A DNA stretch of 64,000 nucleotides from Papaver somniferum (taxonomy: Eukaryota; Streptophyta; Magnoliopsida; Ranunculales; Papaveraceae), in assembly GCF_003573695.1 (NCBI RefSeq), contig NC_039360.1, forward strand, positions 63,613,911 through 63,677,910, read 5' to 3'. Both the position numbers and the translations under genes were made by a program. Each line of letters begins with the position of its first letter. Position 1 is the stretch's first letter. Below are positions 33,394 to 45,640 of the stretch, piece by piece. The notes beneath the pieces are model-generated. The model was not told the origin of the DNA. It ran no database searches and saw nothing but the letters and a program-made list of their open reading frames with translations.

Positions 33394-36300
33394 TCAACTC
33401 TCTACAAATCTACTTGGATGGTTCAACCCCACCAGCAGGTTTAGCAATCTTCCCCTTCTGCGTTGAAGGTACGCTCCCACCCGAGGAAGGCCCTGAAGAA
33501 CCAGATGTAGGGGCGGGGGTTTCTCACGGCGCGGATAGCTCTTGATAAGGCCATGCTCGGTCTTAAGATCATACTCGATGCTATCCAGAATTTTGTTAGT
33601 CTCTTCCACTAGTTGACACCGAGCCTTGTACGCAATAACAGTATTCATCATCTCAGCCTTTGACAACAACGAGGAAAGGCGACTCACTTCCTTCGAAGCG
33701 GCTTGGGAAGCCTCGTCCCTTGCTGTAGCTAAACCTTTGTGATAATTAATCTGGCTTTCCTGATGCACTAATTGAGATTGAGCCTCCGCAAGCTCTTCAT
33801 TTGCAGTGCGAAGCTGTCCCTGGAGCTCTGCAAGGAAAAGAAAAATGCAGATGGTTAGGTCCAGGAAATTACAGAATCACACTCGATAATATAAGCATAT
33901 ACCTTCGACTCTCGCCGAAGCTATTTCATATTCGTTAACAACAGCATCACGGGCTTCATCAAGAAAATCATACTCATCTGACAACTTCTTATAATCCGCT
34001 TGAAGGGTTGAAAGGGCGTACTGACTCGCATCTAATTCTACCTGTTTCATTGAATCCAAGTGACGAAGATGGTTGACCTCATTGTTTAAACCCTCCAGAC
34101 CCTTGTTGAGCCGATACATATTTACTTCAAGATTTCTCTCAGACTCAGCTTGGCGTACCACATCAGCCCTAGACGCAGCTAAAGCTTTGCTAAGAGCACC
34201 AGCCTCAGCCCTAGCGTCATCTCTCTCCCTAGCAAGACGCTGAATGTAATCTTTAACATCAGAAGACTGAGAAGAACGAGCTTGACGCAATTCTTCTTCC
34301 AAGAGATTGATTTTAGCTTCCAATGATGAGACCTGTTCTCGGGATTCACGAAGATTATCACGCGTCCACAACAACGTTCCATTAAACAAACGACGATCAT
34401 TGTTATATTTGTTCTGCATATCAATCATTTGGACTCGTCTGACCCGCCACTCCTCTGCCAGAGCATTATGTTCATCGGCACGAGCATTCCACTTATCAGC
34501 CTCGCTCTTTATCTTCTCTACCAACTCTGCGATGCGAGATTTCTGACGCTGCCGCTCTTTCCGAAGCCATACTAACTCAGGAACTCCACCCACTGAAGAT
34601 AGGGTGGGGGAGGGAGACTCAAGAACACTAATTACAGTAAAGGACAACACAAGGAAGAGAACAGATAATCAAACCTGTAACAGCCGAAGAATTCTTCTTG
34701 GCCTCTCCAACTCACTAAGCCATAGCAAGATCCAAGCGAAGCTTCTCCTCCTTTCCTTGTTGCTCCTTAGCCTTGGAGACTCTTCAACTCACATATCTCC
34801 CTATCCCTATCAGCAATGACAGTCTCAGCCGCAGTAAGCTCCTCTTCCCGAAGACGAAGCTTAGCCTCCAACTTAAGGGATTTGGCCTTAAAAAACTGGT
34901 ACAACATGTGATTGCAATGCTCACTCCTCATCATCTGCGAATCAGAAGATTAGAACACCCTGACTAAAAATTGCTAAAAATTGATACAAGGCAAAATGAT
35001 AAGAGAACTCACCTCTAACATTGTTGGGAAATCCATACTGATACCCATCAGCCAACGCCATCATATCAGCAACAGTCGAGGGAGCGTCGACTACTAGAGC
35101 AGCCTCCAAGGCCCGAAGATTCTTATCCCACGCTTCTGCAACCTGGTCCTCGGGAGACAATTGCATCATCTTACGGGTATAGGCATCAGATTTCTTCTCA
35201 CCCTCCACCACAGGAGCTGGATTGGGTACGAACATCAAGTTCTTCTTTTTAAACCAAGCTAAGATGGCATCATCACCCTCAAGGATCAGTGACTGAGGAA
35301 AATCATCTCCAGAAGACCCAACCGAGGCCTTACCCATGTCCGTGAATTTAGCACCCGAAGAGTTCGAGGCTACTCCCGCATCCAAATCTGGAAGGTCTAG
35401 CACCGCTCCCCTCTGGAACATCACTAGCATCCACGATCCCTTCCCTTTCCATCCGTTGCTAGAGTTACCAAGCACATCCCAATCATCGTTTGGGGAAAAG
35501 GTTGAACTCAGAAGCCAGGCCCAGGGCAGCGTTTATGTCAAAACTATCCTCCGCAGAATAAATCCGACCAAAGGAAAACTCCTGAGACATAGCAGGAATT
35601 TCACCACCAACACCCTCATCACCAAGGCCAGTGTTATCATCACCAGCATCACTGCAACCCGCAGGATTAGCTTCGGCACCAGCATCATGACAACCTGCGG
35701 GATTAATTTCACCACCAATACCGCTGCCACCAGCGGTAGTATTCCCTTCAACAAATTCTCATCATCATGACCTGGAGGGATGTATCAGTACGCTCTTCCA
35801 TATCATACATATCTTCATCCTCTCCAAGCTCAGTCACAGGACTGTTAACTTCTTCATAAACCTCCGCCTCCTCGATTGTTGCGGTGGTGGACTGCTTGGG
35901 ATTTATCCTCCTCTTCTTCGTCGCCTAAAAAGACAAGGCACAAGAATAAAAATCCCTGACTTTGAAAAGAATTAAAACTGCCTCAACTAAAGGACAAGGC
36001 ATATGGAAATCTTACCTTGACAACCGCAGCATTCTTCGCCTGAAGATCAGCATCGGAACTCTCTTCGTCATCTCCATCAACAACATCGAGGGCATATTGG
36101 AAATTCATGCCCTCAAAATTCAAATGCCAAGGACGGAAATTCCCATAACGAGCAGGAGGAGCCACATATCTGGCTATCTGCGGTAGGACGCCATCCTTGC
36201 GGACCTGGAACCCACCCCCAAGCCCAGGGACCAACAACCTCAATAACAGTTGCGTGCCATTCATAGTCATGATCACGCTTGATCCGCTCACGAGTAGGAA

Positions 36301-37394
36301 ACACCAGTTTGTTAGTAGAATTCTCTGTACCCGGGACGTACTTCACCTTAGCACCACTTACTTCACTCAGAAGGCGGATCTCACCACGAGGAGCGGCAAT
36401 ATTCCGAAGACTCACACTCCACGGTTTACGATTCCTACTGTTAACATAGTCACCGAAAGACTTGTTAAAATTCTCAGGCGTATACCACTCCCTTTCCTCA
36501 GGATTGGGAACATAAAGAGTCATCATTGTCTCTCCTTTGCTCCGAAGATAACACTCCCTCAGTGCACGAAGATAATTCCCATGAAGTTGGGAAATAGAGC
36601 GACAGTGTGTGTTCTTCGAAGAACCCTCTCGACCAGCCAGCACATCATAATAAAAAGAATCCCCAGACTTGTACAAAGGCAACATAAGACCCGCTTCAAA
36701 GGCCCCCACCGTGGTCAGCAGATGAAATTCATCAAACTTATATGTCGATATCATCTCATAAGTAATATCATCATCAGCAGCGTAAAAACGAACATCGAAT
36801 AGCTGAAGACCATGCTTTTCCTTGAAAACCTCCAGATCAATATGTTTGAAGGTCACTTTTTCCCCAACAGCGACGCTACGTATTTCCTGAGAAATATCTT
36901 CCTCCTCCACGGGATCAGGCGCAGAACCCTTCGAAGGGTTTCTCGGAAGCTTTCCTCTTAGGATGAACCTTAGATACATCAGTCTTCGAAACCACTTCTT
37001 TCGAAGACCTCCCCTTGGGTTGAGACACTAGAGGGGGAGGTAGAGGATGTTGATGAGACGCGGAAGGAGGCGCCACTGACCGAAGAGGTAGGACATCCCG
37101 CGTTCTCTTGGGATCATCACGTGGATTAACTAAGGAATGAGAAACAACATACCGGGAGCCAGGAGCCTCTTTTGGCCAGTCCCCCTTCTGCGTATTCCCT
37201 CCCTGCGACTCACCCCTCTTAGAAGTTAAGTGCCTCTGACCAGAAGAAGATGAAACCCTATGAACGCGTGCATCACCTTGGGAAGATTTAGACGAACCTC
37301 CACCAGGCGGAGAAACATCAGGACCCCTACGTGGAGGAGATCTACGCGGACTAGGCGGTGGAGTTTGATAAGACACCCGCGGACGGTCAGCCAT
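33394..37394 (-). pseudogene. Five-exon antisense gene inside element F
   Basis: Minus strand, ATG at 37394 (MADRPRVSYQTPPPSPRRSP). Exons by GT-AG borders: 37394-36016, 35924-35013, 34934-34675, 34592-33903 and 33827-about 33394; introns of 91, 78, 82 and 75 bases, with phases that match across the last two junctions. Exon 1 encodes a Pro/Arg/Ser-rich disordered head, then a folded part (HLLTTVGAFEAGLMLPLYKS, LRALRECYLRSKGE, WYTPENFNKSFGDY) like the 'putative gypsy type transposon' domain of antisense ORFs in Tat elements. Exon 2 is acidic and Gly-rich; exons 3-5 are mostly coiled coil (LEAKINLLEEELRQARSSQS). The full product would be about 1200 residues. Frameshifts near 36940, 36230, 35790, 35470, 34760 and 33520 kill this copy. 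Function unknown; homology is from memory. Confidence 0.75.
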
Positions 37395-37607
37395 GTCTGC
37401 GTAGTACACAAATAAGTTTCAGATTTCCGCGAAGACATAACAGAAATTAGAAAACCCAATTTCATCCAGTTCTTCATAATCATGAGCCAGATGGAAAATA
37501 AGAACAAACCTTAAATAAAAAGGGAAATAACAAATAGGGGCAAGCATATACGAAGGAAGAAATCATTACTGTTTGTAATAGAGAACATGGGAAATCATAC
37601 ACACACT

Positions 37608-37617
37608 TATATATATG
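37608..37617 (-). promoter_or_regulatory. TATA-like motif upstream of the antisense gene of element F
   Basis: ATATATATAA on the minus strand about 215 bases before the ATG at 37394. Candidate core promoter only. Confidence 0.35.
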
Positions 37618-37702
37618 TTCTTCATCACAAATACACAACAACAGTTCATCAAAAGATAATCAAGACGCAGTAAAATCACGTACCTATAAACAAAAAATTA
37701 AG

Positions 37703-37810
37703 CAGAAAACCTCGACGAACAACAGTAGCAGCAGCAGAAAACCTCGACGAACAACGGTAGCAGCAGCAGCAGAAAACCTCGACGAACAACAGTAGCAGCA
37801 GCAACATAAA
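37703..37810 (-). repeat. CAG-rich tandem repeat upstream of the antisense gene
   Basis: Three units of about 32-36 bases (AAAACCTCGACGAACAAC plus AGTAGCAGCAGC) on the plus strand, in the probable promoter of the antisense gene. Confidence 0.7.
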
Positions 37811-38087
37811 ACTTTGAGGAGAAACAGTATTAGCAGCAGTTAATAACAAGGATACAAAAGAAGAGAACAAAGAATGAAAATTCTGAAGAAACAGAAGGAA
37901 TGAAATTTATGATTAGAGAATTTTCACATTCCTTCTCATATATATATGCAAAGAGTAATACGTTTTTCCACTACCCAAGAAGAAGTTATTACAAATAGTG
38001 GGGAACGTGCCCTAAAATCTAGGAAAATAATAAAGAGAAGATGAAGAGAGTAACATGTTTTTCTTCCCACTTCGACTAACCGCCCAG
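37811..38087. other. Element F 3' interior, no gene seen
   Basis: Sequence between the CAG-rich repeat and the purine tract; no coding frame seen. Confidence 0.45.
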
Positions 38088-38107
38088 TAGGAGGAAAAGG
38101 GGCAAAT

Positions 38108-39008
38108 TGTAGGTACACATTTCATCTCCCGCCACGCGCCCACAAAGACACACGTGGAGGACATGCGGCTAAGGGCATCAAGATATGATATCACGCGTGG
38201 ACAGCCAAGAGTCACTTTATCCTATCCCTAGAAAGATCTAAGATCTACGGCTGGGGATAGTCAGACTGACGCAGACAAGACAGGGGCAGAGGACAGCTGT
38301 CTACCGCGGACAGACATCTCAACTACCCGCATTAAATACCCTCAAACAACATACATGTCAGTCAGCCTGTATAGGAAGCGCAAATAATACTGCGTATCCA
38401 GACAGAACACGCAGATGCAGCCGAGAACACGGAGACTTCCGCGTGAGTGGCACAAAATACAAGAGGATAAGGTTATAACGGGCTTCAGAAGTGGACCCCA
38501 TGTAACCTCCCTATAAATACCCCTGTCTCCCAAGTGAAGAGGGAGGGCCGAAAAACATTGAGAGGAGAATAGGAGAGAGACAGAGATAGAGAGTGTAAGT
38601 GAAGTTCTTCCTGCTACGCAGGCTTATATTGATCTCAAAGTCATTCGACTGTTTCTGTAACCTTCATACGTATAATGAAAAACCCAAACCCGCAGACAGT
38701 GATCTGAGTGATGAATCATATAAGTTAATCGTTTCATCTATATTCATGTATTTGTACTTTATATGTTCAATTCGATACTTATGGTATATCATGGTCGTAC
38801 ATTTTATACTTCATCCACTATTTTATCTTATTGTATGAGTTAAGAACAATGATTGTAGTTGATGAGACGAGAAAGAGTATTAGAACTTTGAGTCAAGGAT
38901 TCGACATAACCAATCCATTTCCCTCAGGCGCAACTTATTTACTGTATTGTCATGAGTCTGCGCACATTATTTGTGAATACTCAGATGACAATGATCTTTG
39001 TGTTCACA
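38108..39008 (+). repeat. 3' LTR of element F (901 bp)
   Basis: Same length and boundaries as the 5' copy, with its TATA box at 38511. It is preceded by the purine tract GGAGGAAAAGGGGCAAAT. Confidence 0.9.
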
Positions 39009-39235
39009 ACTCTACCTACGAGTACAAGTTCACGTAAAATGATAGTCATTTTCACTTGGAGGATCTTCATTTCATTTAACCTCGAATGCCACAAACAGTA
39101 GCGGTAATTTAATTTTACAGTGTCATAAGCTGTGTTTTAAATCTAGAAAAGAAAAAGAAACAGTAAATTTTTTTAGAATAAATTATATATATATGCTAAT
39201 GAAGCTTTATGAAATTTTGTGTTCTTTCTATCCAG

Positions 39236-39410
39236 AGCTGCAGCTAAAAAACCTACTGCTCCTCCCACTGGATAGGGCAAGAAGCCACCACAAAAAAACT
39301 CACCGTTGATTAAGAGTGAGTCTTCAACTCGAAAAGCTGAAATTAATGCGAACAATAAGGCAACACAACAAAAGGATTCCAATGCTGAGTTGTTGGCAAC
39401 CGAGAAATAA
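39236..39410 (+). pseudogene. Exon 2 of the split chloroplast-type gene, with an in-frame TAG
   Basis: It follows an acceptor (CTTTCTATCCAG/AG, junction 39235/39236) and continues the exon 1 frame with a basic, Pro/Ala-rich start (RAAAKKPTAPPTG). It hits TAG at 39273-39275, then stays open for 44 more codons (Lys/Ser/Asn-rich) to TAA at 39408-39410. A single base change from a Lys codon would explain the TAG, so I read this as a recently dead gene or one making a truncated product of about 44 residues. The alternative is that the downstream frame is chance. No match recalled. Confidence 0.5.
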
Positions 39411-39449
39411 AAAATATTTCATCTATGTTCCTAATTGTAATATCAACTA

Positions 39450-39749
39450 CTTTCTCCGTTTCTAAAAAATAGGCTGGTTATTTGGATATTAGATAAGTTT
39501 ATTTTTATAAGTGGAAAGTCAAATGTTATTATTTTACTAGTTTTCCCATAGAGTGACCATTTCTCGTTCTCTTATTTTCTCTCTTAACACAAAAAGGGAA
39601 CCACTTCTCTATCCCATTTTCTCTAATATCAAATCAAATGAGTAGGTCCAAGAATAAATTAGGAAAAAACACGATAGAGTGACTACAATAAATTGTTTCT
39701 TAATTTTTTGTGCAAACCAAACAAACCTATTTTTTAAAAACAGATGGAG
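39450..39749. mobile_element. Stowaway-like MITE (300 bp)
   Basis: The ends CTTTCTCCGTTTCTAAAAAA and, inverted, CTCCATCTGTTTTTAAAAAA match the Stowaway CTCCCTCCGTT terminal repeat. TA flanks both sides (39448-39449 and 39750-39751). No coding capacity. Such elements are moved by mariner-type transposases. Confidence 0.8.
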
Positions 39750-39751
39750 TA

Positions 39752-40370
39752 GCAAAAAGTAATGAATGTATGGTATGATAAAAATAGTGTAATTCGGGAT
39801 AAAAATAGCTAAAAAGCGGATGACCCCGGTATCGAGCCTCTGGCTGCCTTAATTTCCCATAAGTCACTGTAACTAAGTATGAAAACTACATTTTATTGGT
39901 GAATCCAAATTTCTTTTATATATGTGTTAGTATTTGTAAAATAATAGAAATTCAAGAGGGTCAATCCAGGTCATACAATAATGAAAACTAAATAACTCTG
40001 CTCCAAAAAATAGTACACCGTTAAAATTAAAGCTTAAACTCTTGGTCTATTGCAAGAGGGTATCTATAGGATCCTTAAATTCCCTTGGATTCTCTGACTT
40101 CGTACACATATACAATCTTGTCTTTTTTGTCACTTATGTACATTATGCACTTACACGTGTCCTTGATGACAGCTTCCTTTTTCTGGCACTCGTTTAACGG
40201 ATATTGGACAGTCTAATTTGGGTCCACCGCCACTGACGTGTATTCTCGTTACATAATAATCATGTCCTACTTGACCGTTGACCGCATAAAACATTTTTCT
40301 TTATATGGATGTCTGCATGATGAACACTACTCCGTAACATGGACTATTCTTCTCTTACTCATTGTTTATC
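39752..40370. other. Spacer, no gene seen
   Basis: AT-rich sequence between the MITE and the palindromic array. No coding frame or RNA gene recognised. Confidence 0.45.
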
Positions 40371-40795
40371 TTTTGACGCACCATCAAGAGCTTGATCGTG
40401 TGACCACTTCACCTACTCACTGTTCATCTTTTGACGCACCATCAAGAGCTTGATCGTGCGAGCACTCCCTCCTACTCACAGTACAATTTTGACGCACTAT
40501 CAAGGTCTTGATCGTGCGACCGCACCCTTTTCACCTCCTCACTGTTCACCATATTCCGCACGATCAAGAGCTTGATCATGCGACTCTCTCATCCTTCCTA
40601 ATTTGCTTGCATTATGTGTCCCTACCTAGTCATTATTACTCCATCTTCGCACCGATGCCAATGGACTCCACCTTCTTCTTTATCCATCACGTACATCTTT
40701 TGACGCACCATCAAGAGCTCGGTCATGCGACCACTCCCTTCTACTCACTGTTCATCTTTGACGCACTATCAAGGTCTTGATCGTGCGACCATTTC
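40371..40795. repeat. Palindromic tandem array (six units, about 58 bp)
   Basis: Units begin at about 40371, 40429, 40487, 40551, 40698 and 40756. Each holds TTTTGACGCACCATCAAGAG followed by CTTGATCGTGCGACC and then CTACTCACTGTTCATC. The core GATCAAG-AG-CTTGATC is a near-perfect palindrome that extends to GCACGATC...GATC(G/A)TGC in some units. A non-repeat stretch separates units four and five. Confidence 0.8.
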
Positions 40796-40979
40796 TCGTC
40801 TCACTCCTCAAATACTTTTGGTACATGACGTCACTTCCGTTATCCTTTCGTTCTCATATATCGGTTCTCTTATCATACACATGGGTACATTTTAGAGTTA
40901 ATCTCCCTCTCTTAATTTTAGGGTATTTACATTAAGTCTCCTAGCTAGTTGGTTAGACGTTATGCTATCAGACAGTCTA

Positions 40980-41185
40980 CGCGGTCACGCTTATCTTCTC
41001 TATCTCCTCTCGCCGTGGAGATGAGATGTCTATGCGGTCACGCTTCTCTTCTCTCTTTCCTCTCGTCGTGGATATGGGATGTCTATGCAGTCATGCTTAT
41101 CTTCTCTATCTCCTCTCGTCGTGGTGACGAGATGTCTATGCGGTCATGCTTCTCACTTCTTGCATGACCACGCCTTGATCGCGTG
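40980..41185. repeat. Second tandem array with CGGTCACGCTT motif
   Basis: Four units of about 60 bases: GCGGTCACGCTTATCTTCTC, TCTCCTCTCGCCGTGG, then GAGATGTCTATGCGG. The array ends with an inverted version of the CACGC/GATCGCGTGG motif. The flanks 40921-40977 and 41281-41338 are a diverged direct repeat (GGGTAT(T/C)TACATTAAGTC...), suggesting one larger duplicated unit. Confidence 0.65.
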
Positions 41186-41838
41186 GCCATTTATTTCCAT
41201 TCTTTCATGATACGTAATCCCTCCTATTGTGCGTAACTCCATTTCACAGTAAAATATTTGTTTTACCCTTTTTATTATTTTGGGTATCTACATTAAGTCC
41301 TTGGTTGTTTAGTTAGGTGTCATGATATCCAGCAGTCTTATACCCCATAATTCTGGTTGAGTCCTCGGGTATTACGAAAGTCCACTTAATCCGTTCTCGT
41401 CATTCACCGTATCTTACTTGGTCTCTTGGCTTTACACAAAGGCAAAATACCGACTTTCTCTCTCTCCATCTTACTTTGTGCTCTTCAGATGATGACTGTT
41501 TTACACACTGCTGGCCCTTGTGATGATGATAATTGCATTTTAAGTATTCTTACATACTCTTGTGTTGTTTTCCATGATGCAGTGACCTGTCTTGGTTTTG
41601 GTGGTGATAATTCCTTATCATTCCTTCGATCTAGCGATTGCCGAAAGTGTTTCGATGCTTGCCAGTTATTTGATGACGTTTTCTTTGCGTCATTTGCTCG
41701 TTTGAGAGAGATGAAGTCCCCACCCATGGTATCTCTAGAGATCGGTGGGTGTTATCAGAGCATATTATTCCTCCCTGCATATCTATGATGGCATGGCTCT
41801 ACCTCGCTATCCACATGGGTTATCACATCTTACCTATT
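41186..41838. other. Spacer before element C, no gene seen
   Basis: Contains the right copy of the 40921/41281 direct repeat. A 120-codon open frame at 41426-41788 has no recognisable feature and I do not call it. Confidence 0.4.
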
Positions 41839-44299
41839 TTAAAACGCGGGGATACCAAAATACACCACCAACTTTTTCTTTGGCAATCTTTATGGACAAA
41901 CTCAATAGTCAATTCCGAGAGTTCAACTTAATCAAGAAAGAATATCTAGAGTTATATATCTAACTCTCAAATCAGAACGTTTACAGACAAAAGTCCGTGA
42001 ACCTGATTTCTGAGTGAGAGTACTTGGGTGATTCCAAAGATCAATTTCCCAAGTAATCAATCAAGTCATATCCAAAAAAAAAAAGTCGGATGTATCTACT
42101 ATGATTGATCAACGCACAACCTGTGATATTTCAATTATAAGTATAAACAATATGATGCGAAAAAGAAATAATACATAAATCAGAAGTTTTGTTAACGAGG
42201 AAACCGCAAATGCAGAAAAATCCCGGGACCTAGTTCATATTGAACACCAAACTGTATTAAGCCACTACAGACACTAGACCACTACCAATTAACTTCAGAC
42301 TGGAATGTAGTTGAGAACGAATTAAACCCTCTCAACGATTCAGTTATAGTCGCGTTCCTTACGCCTCTTGAATCCCAGCAGGACTCTGTACAATTGATTC
42401 CATTAGCTGAAGTCACACCAACTAAGAGTTGCTTCAACTCAATTGAAGACTTTAAACCAATCTTCCTCCCACAGATTAAGCTTATATATATGTGATTTCA
42501 TTTACGATCAAAAGGATTTGATCAAGGTGATTGGAAATTGATAGCAATACACAACGTCTAGCTATCCTCAAAATCCGGACTTATGCAACCTGAAGTGCAT
42601 CCTAGATTATTATTCACTTCACAAGTATAAAACTTTTGCAATCAACAAAGTCTGAGACAAAGAGAACTTTAATGATTACTATCTATCTTGTTCAAGTGAG
42701 AAGCTCAACAGTCGAACAAGATCAGGATACTCGAGCTATCAAGATAAACATTATCTGGACCTGGCTTCACGAATCCCAGTGAAGTATTTGTAGTCGCTGA
42801 AATCCTAAAAGGATTTTAGGAAGAGGATAACTCTAGTTAAAACTAGGACACACCAAGAAACGTAGTGTTGGGATTCAAAGATTCTAGTTGCTTGAAGTTC
42901 CCCTTTTATAGACATTCAAAGTATAGGTTGCTTTAGGTTTAAGTTAAGGTAGCTTTGGAACCAAGCAATCAATATCCACCGTTAGATGAATCTTTCAATC
43001 CGATTTAGACAAACAAAATATACACTCTGGTTAGGTGAAACCGTAACCGAACCGTGTATAAAGATTATGTTCAAGGTGGTTAGCCGAAACTAGCCAATTT
43101 GAACTTATAAGCTTAATATCATTTTCATGAACACTTAAGACTTTAACCTTGAGTCACAATCATGTGATCAAACAAGTCTATAGTAGTTTTTAGAGATTTG
43201 ATCAAATGCTAATTATCTCATAGAAATAACTTTGTTGCAATTGAAGATAATCGACATGGTTAGTATATGTATAAAGTAAAAATACCATAGCCGTTCGTGA
43301 GTCACGTCAGTCAGAGTACATGTACCGGTTTGTATACTATTAAGCAGAAACAAGTTCCAGAATTCGTGAAACTATTTAGGTATGCGTACCGATATGTGTA
43401 CCTTAAGACAATGACCGGTTTCGGAGTCCGCATAACTATTTTGGTATGTGTACCGGTATAGATACACAAACCAAGTTTCGGAACACATAACTTTTCTGGT
43501 ACTTGTACGTATGGATACCAAACATGTTCCGTGACCACAGTTCCTTTTCGGTTTGCATACGGGTATGCGTACCGATCCGGTTCACGAGTTAACATATTTC
43601 TACAGGATGTGCATAAGGATATGTGTACCAAAAATCTGTTTGTCGACATATAGCTACTCCGCTACGTGTATGAGTACATGTAATACGGCTTCAGACCTAT
43701 AACAGCTTTCCCAGTTTGTAAGACTGATAACACTGTCTTTTATCCGAATCTATAATAGTTTTATATTTCTCTCTTATTAGATTCGAAACATTCCCGAATA
43801 ACATCAATGACACATATCATTGTTCCAGTCTATTTTTGAATGATGAAACTTGAATCATGATTTTGATTGTGAATAATAAATTGTCCTTAATCGAAATTCA
43901 TCAAGTATGAACAAATGTTCATTAAGCTTAGTCATTATATTTCAAGAACTAATTACTCAGATAAACTTGACTTGAAATTCTTGTGTATGCATGATAGTCT
44001 AATTGGTTATGTGACATCGTCTCATAAATATAAAAAGGAATATAACTTGAGAAATAGGTGGTTCAGTCTTCACTTACCTTTTGTTGAAGAAGTTCTCCAA
44101 AAGCTTCGGTTTATCTTCGACTTCAAACGGTAGAACGCAATGATGACTGTCGTGATGTCTGTTTCTCAACTACACTTCTATCCTAATCCGAGACTTAACT
44201 AATTGTGAACTAGAAATCAAGATATAGTTTTGACAACTAAATTTTGCAACAAGCTTAAGATAACAACACTTGTGAGCTCGACCGAGCAATGTTATAACA
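41839..44299 (-). repeat. 3' LTR of element C (about 2.46 kb)
   Basis: It shares with the B LTR the inner-end phrase (AAACGCGGGG), the conserved GTTAACGAGGAAACCGCAAA block (42191-42210) and the outer end GAGCTCGACCGAGCAATG...ATAACA. A TATA-like TTTTATAG lies at about 42904. A (G)GTATG(C/T)GTACCG array fills about 43310-43680. The inner boundary is approximate because its last bases are mutated. Confidence 0.75.
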
Positions 44300-44312
44300 A
44301 TCTCCCCCGTTG

Positions 44313-45640
44313 TCAATTTTAATGACAAAACAATCAATACATAATGATATAAAAAAAATAAAGCTTTGAAACTCCTCGAATCCATCATGCTTGATTTGCT
44401 TGGTTTCTTCAACTCCTTGAATTCTTCGTTACTTCAAGTTGCAATGATTCTGAACGTGTTCAACTTAGCATCGTTATTTTTGAAGATCCGTAGCGATAAC
44501 AACTTTGAAAACAAATATTCTCAATCGTCGTTATACAAAAACATAGTATTATCTTCTCCAAGGCTTAATTGTATCCCAACTTTGAAGTAATACTGCGGTG
44601 ATATGTTTCTCCCCCTTAATCAATACTTACATCTTTTGCATAATAGGTGAAATATATAGATTATTGATTCCCCTTACATAATGATCCGTAAACCATATGT
44701 ATGTAGTGCGAAACTACTACATAATTATTTCCCTTTTTGTCAATAAAATTGGCAACGGTACGAAAATCGTGGGATCGTAATTAATACAACCAAAAGATAC
44801 TTCAGGATTCCAAAGTGTTTACATATCAACTATATTTACATGATTTCACGTAGTAAGACAATACTTAGCGCTCATCTAGGAGATTTAAGATACAAGCATC
44901 CCCTTCAAATTCCACAACCACACACCCCACAAAGATATAACAATTAAGCACAAGTTCTTTAAGAACTCTCCCCCATTTGATGTCATTCCCAAGAGAACAA
45001 CATGAGTGACCTTGCTTTATAAAAAAAAAGGTTGTTGGACATTAAATAATCACATGGATTTGTATCCACGGTATCGATTTAAATTAATCTCAACGCCAGT
45101 TACGAATAAGGAGATAATTTTTATCAGTGTGACTCAACATAAGAAATCTTACGGAGTGTATGTTGCAGTAATGACACAAAAAGTGTGATCACAAGTGGAC
45201 CAATACTGCTATAAAATTCTCAAATAGTTTGTTTTATTTTCAGTTAATTAAAAACATAATATATTTAACTTCTGAGCATATATGAAATATCAGCTCGATT
45301 CACGAAAAACACAAAGGCACAAATATTTCATAAAACTCTTGCAATAAATAAACCAATAATGATTACATACTGCAAGTTCATCTTCTAACAACTCTAGAAC
45401 TTAACTAAATAAATCTAAAAACATGTACGATGAAAAACGTCGGAAATAGCTTGTGTAATCACAATTTTTGTTATACCAAACCCTAGTTATCCTTCTTAAA
45501 AGTAAGAATAAATTCTTACAAGAAATTTCCTAGAAAACAAAATGACACAAAAGAGCTTACTCTGAGATTCCCAGATTGTTCTCATAGTTTCTGTATTCAT
45601 CAAGTTCCTCTTCAATAAGGTTCAATCTAGATTCAACAAG
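44313..45640 (-). other. 3' interior of element C, no gene seen
   Basis: Aligns by phrase with the 3' interior of elements B and D (TTTGTCAATAAAATTGGCAA near 44735; AACATAAGAAATCTTACGGA near 45136). No coding frame. Confidence 0.45.

Larger units (their letters stand above)
25084..39008 (+). mobile_element. Element F: Tat-lineage Ty3/gypsy retrotransposon (13.9 kb) with antisense gene
   Basis: Two 901-bp LTRs (25084-25984 and 38108-39008) are flanked by near-identical 5-mers (CCTCT and ACTCT). There is a primer site at 25988-26005 and a purine-rich tract before 38108. On the plus strand it carries gag, protease, RT, RNase H, a second RNase H and integrase, all broken. Between integrase and the 3' LTR lies a spliced gene on the minus strand (37394-33394). 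The second RNase H and the antisense slot are hallmarks of the Tat lineage. The element sits inside the intron of the split gene at 24758/39236. Confidence 0.9.

Noticed and set aside
40371..40795. CRISPR-like appearance of evenly spaced palindromic repeats
   Set aside because: Repeat units include the spacers themselves (whole 58-base unit repeated), there are no cas genes, and the context is a plant genome. An ordinary tandem array.
41426..41788. 120-codon open frame with several Cys residues
   Set aside because: No recognisable domain and it sits next to tandem arrays; an opposite-strand frame of 80 codons overlaps. Not supported as a gene.
43311..43649. 112-codon minus-strand frame in the element C LTR
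   Set aside because: It is the translation of the GGTATGTGTACCG tandem array, so openness comes from repeat periodicity rather than coding.
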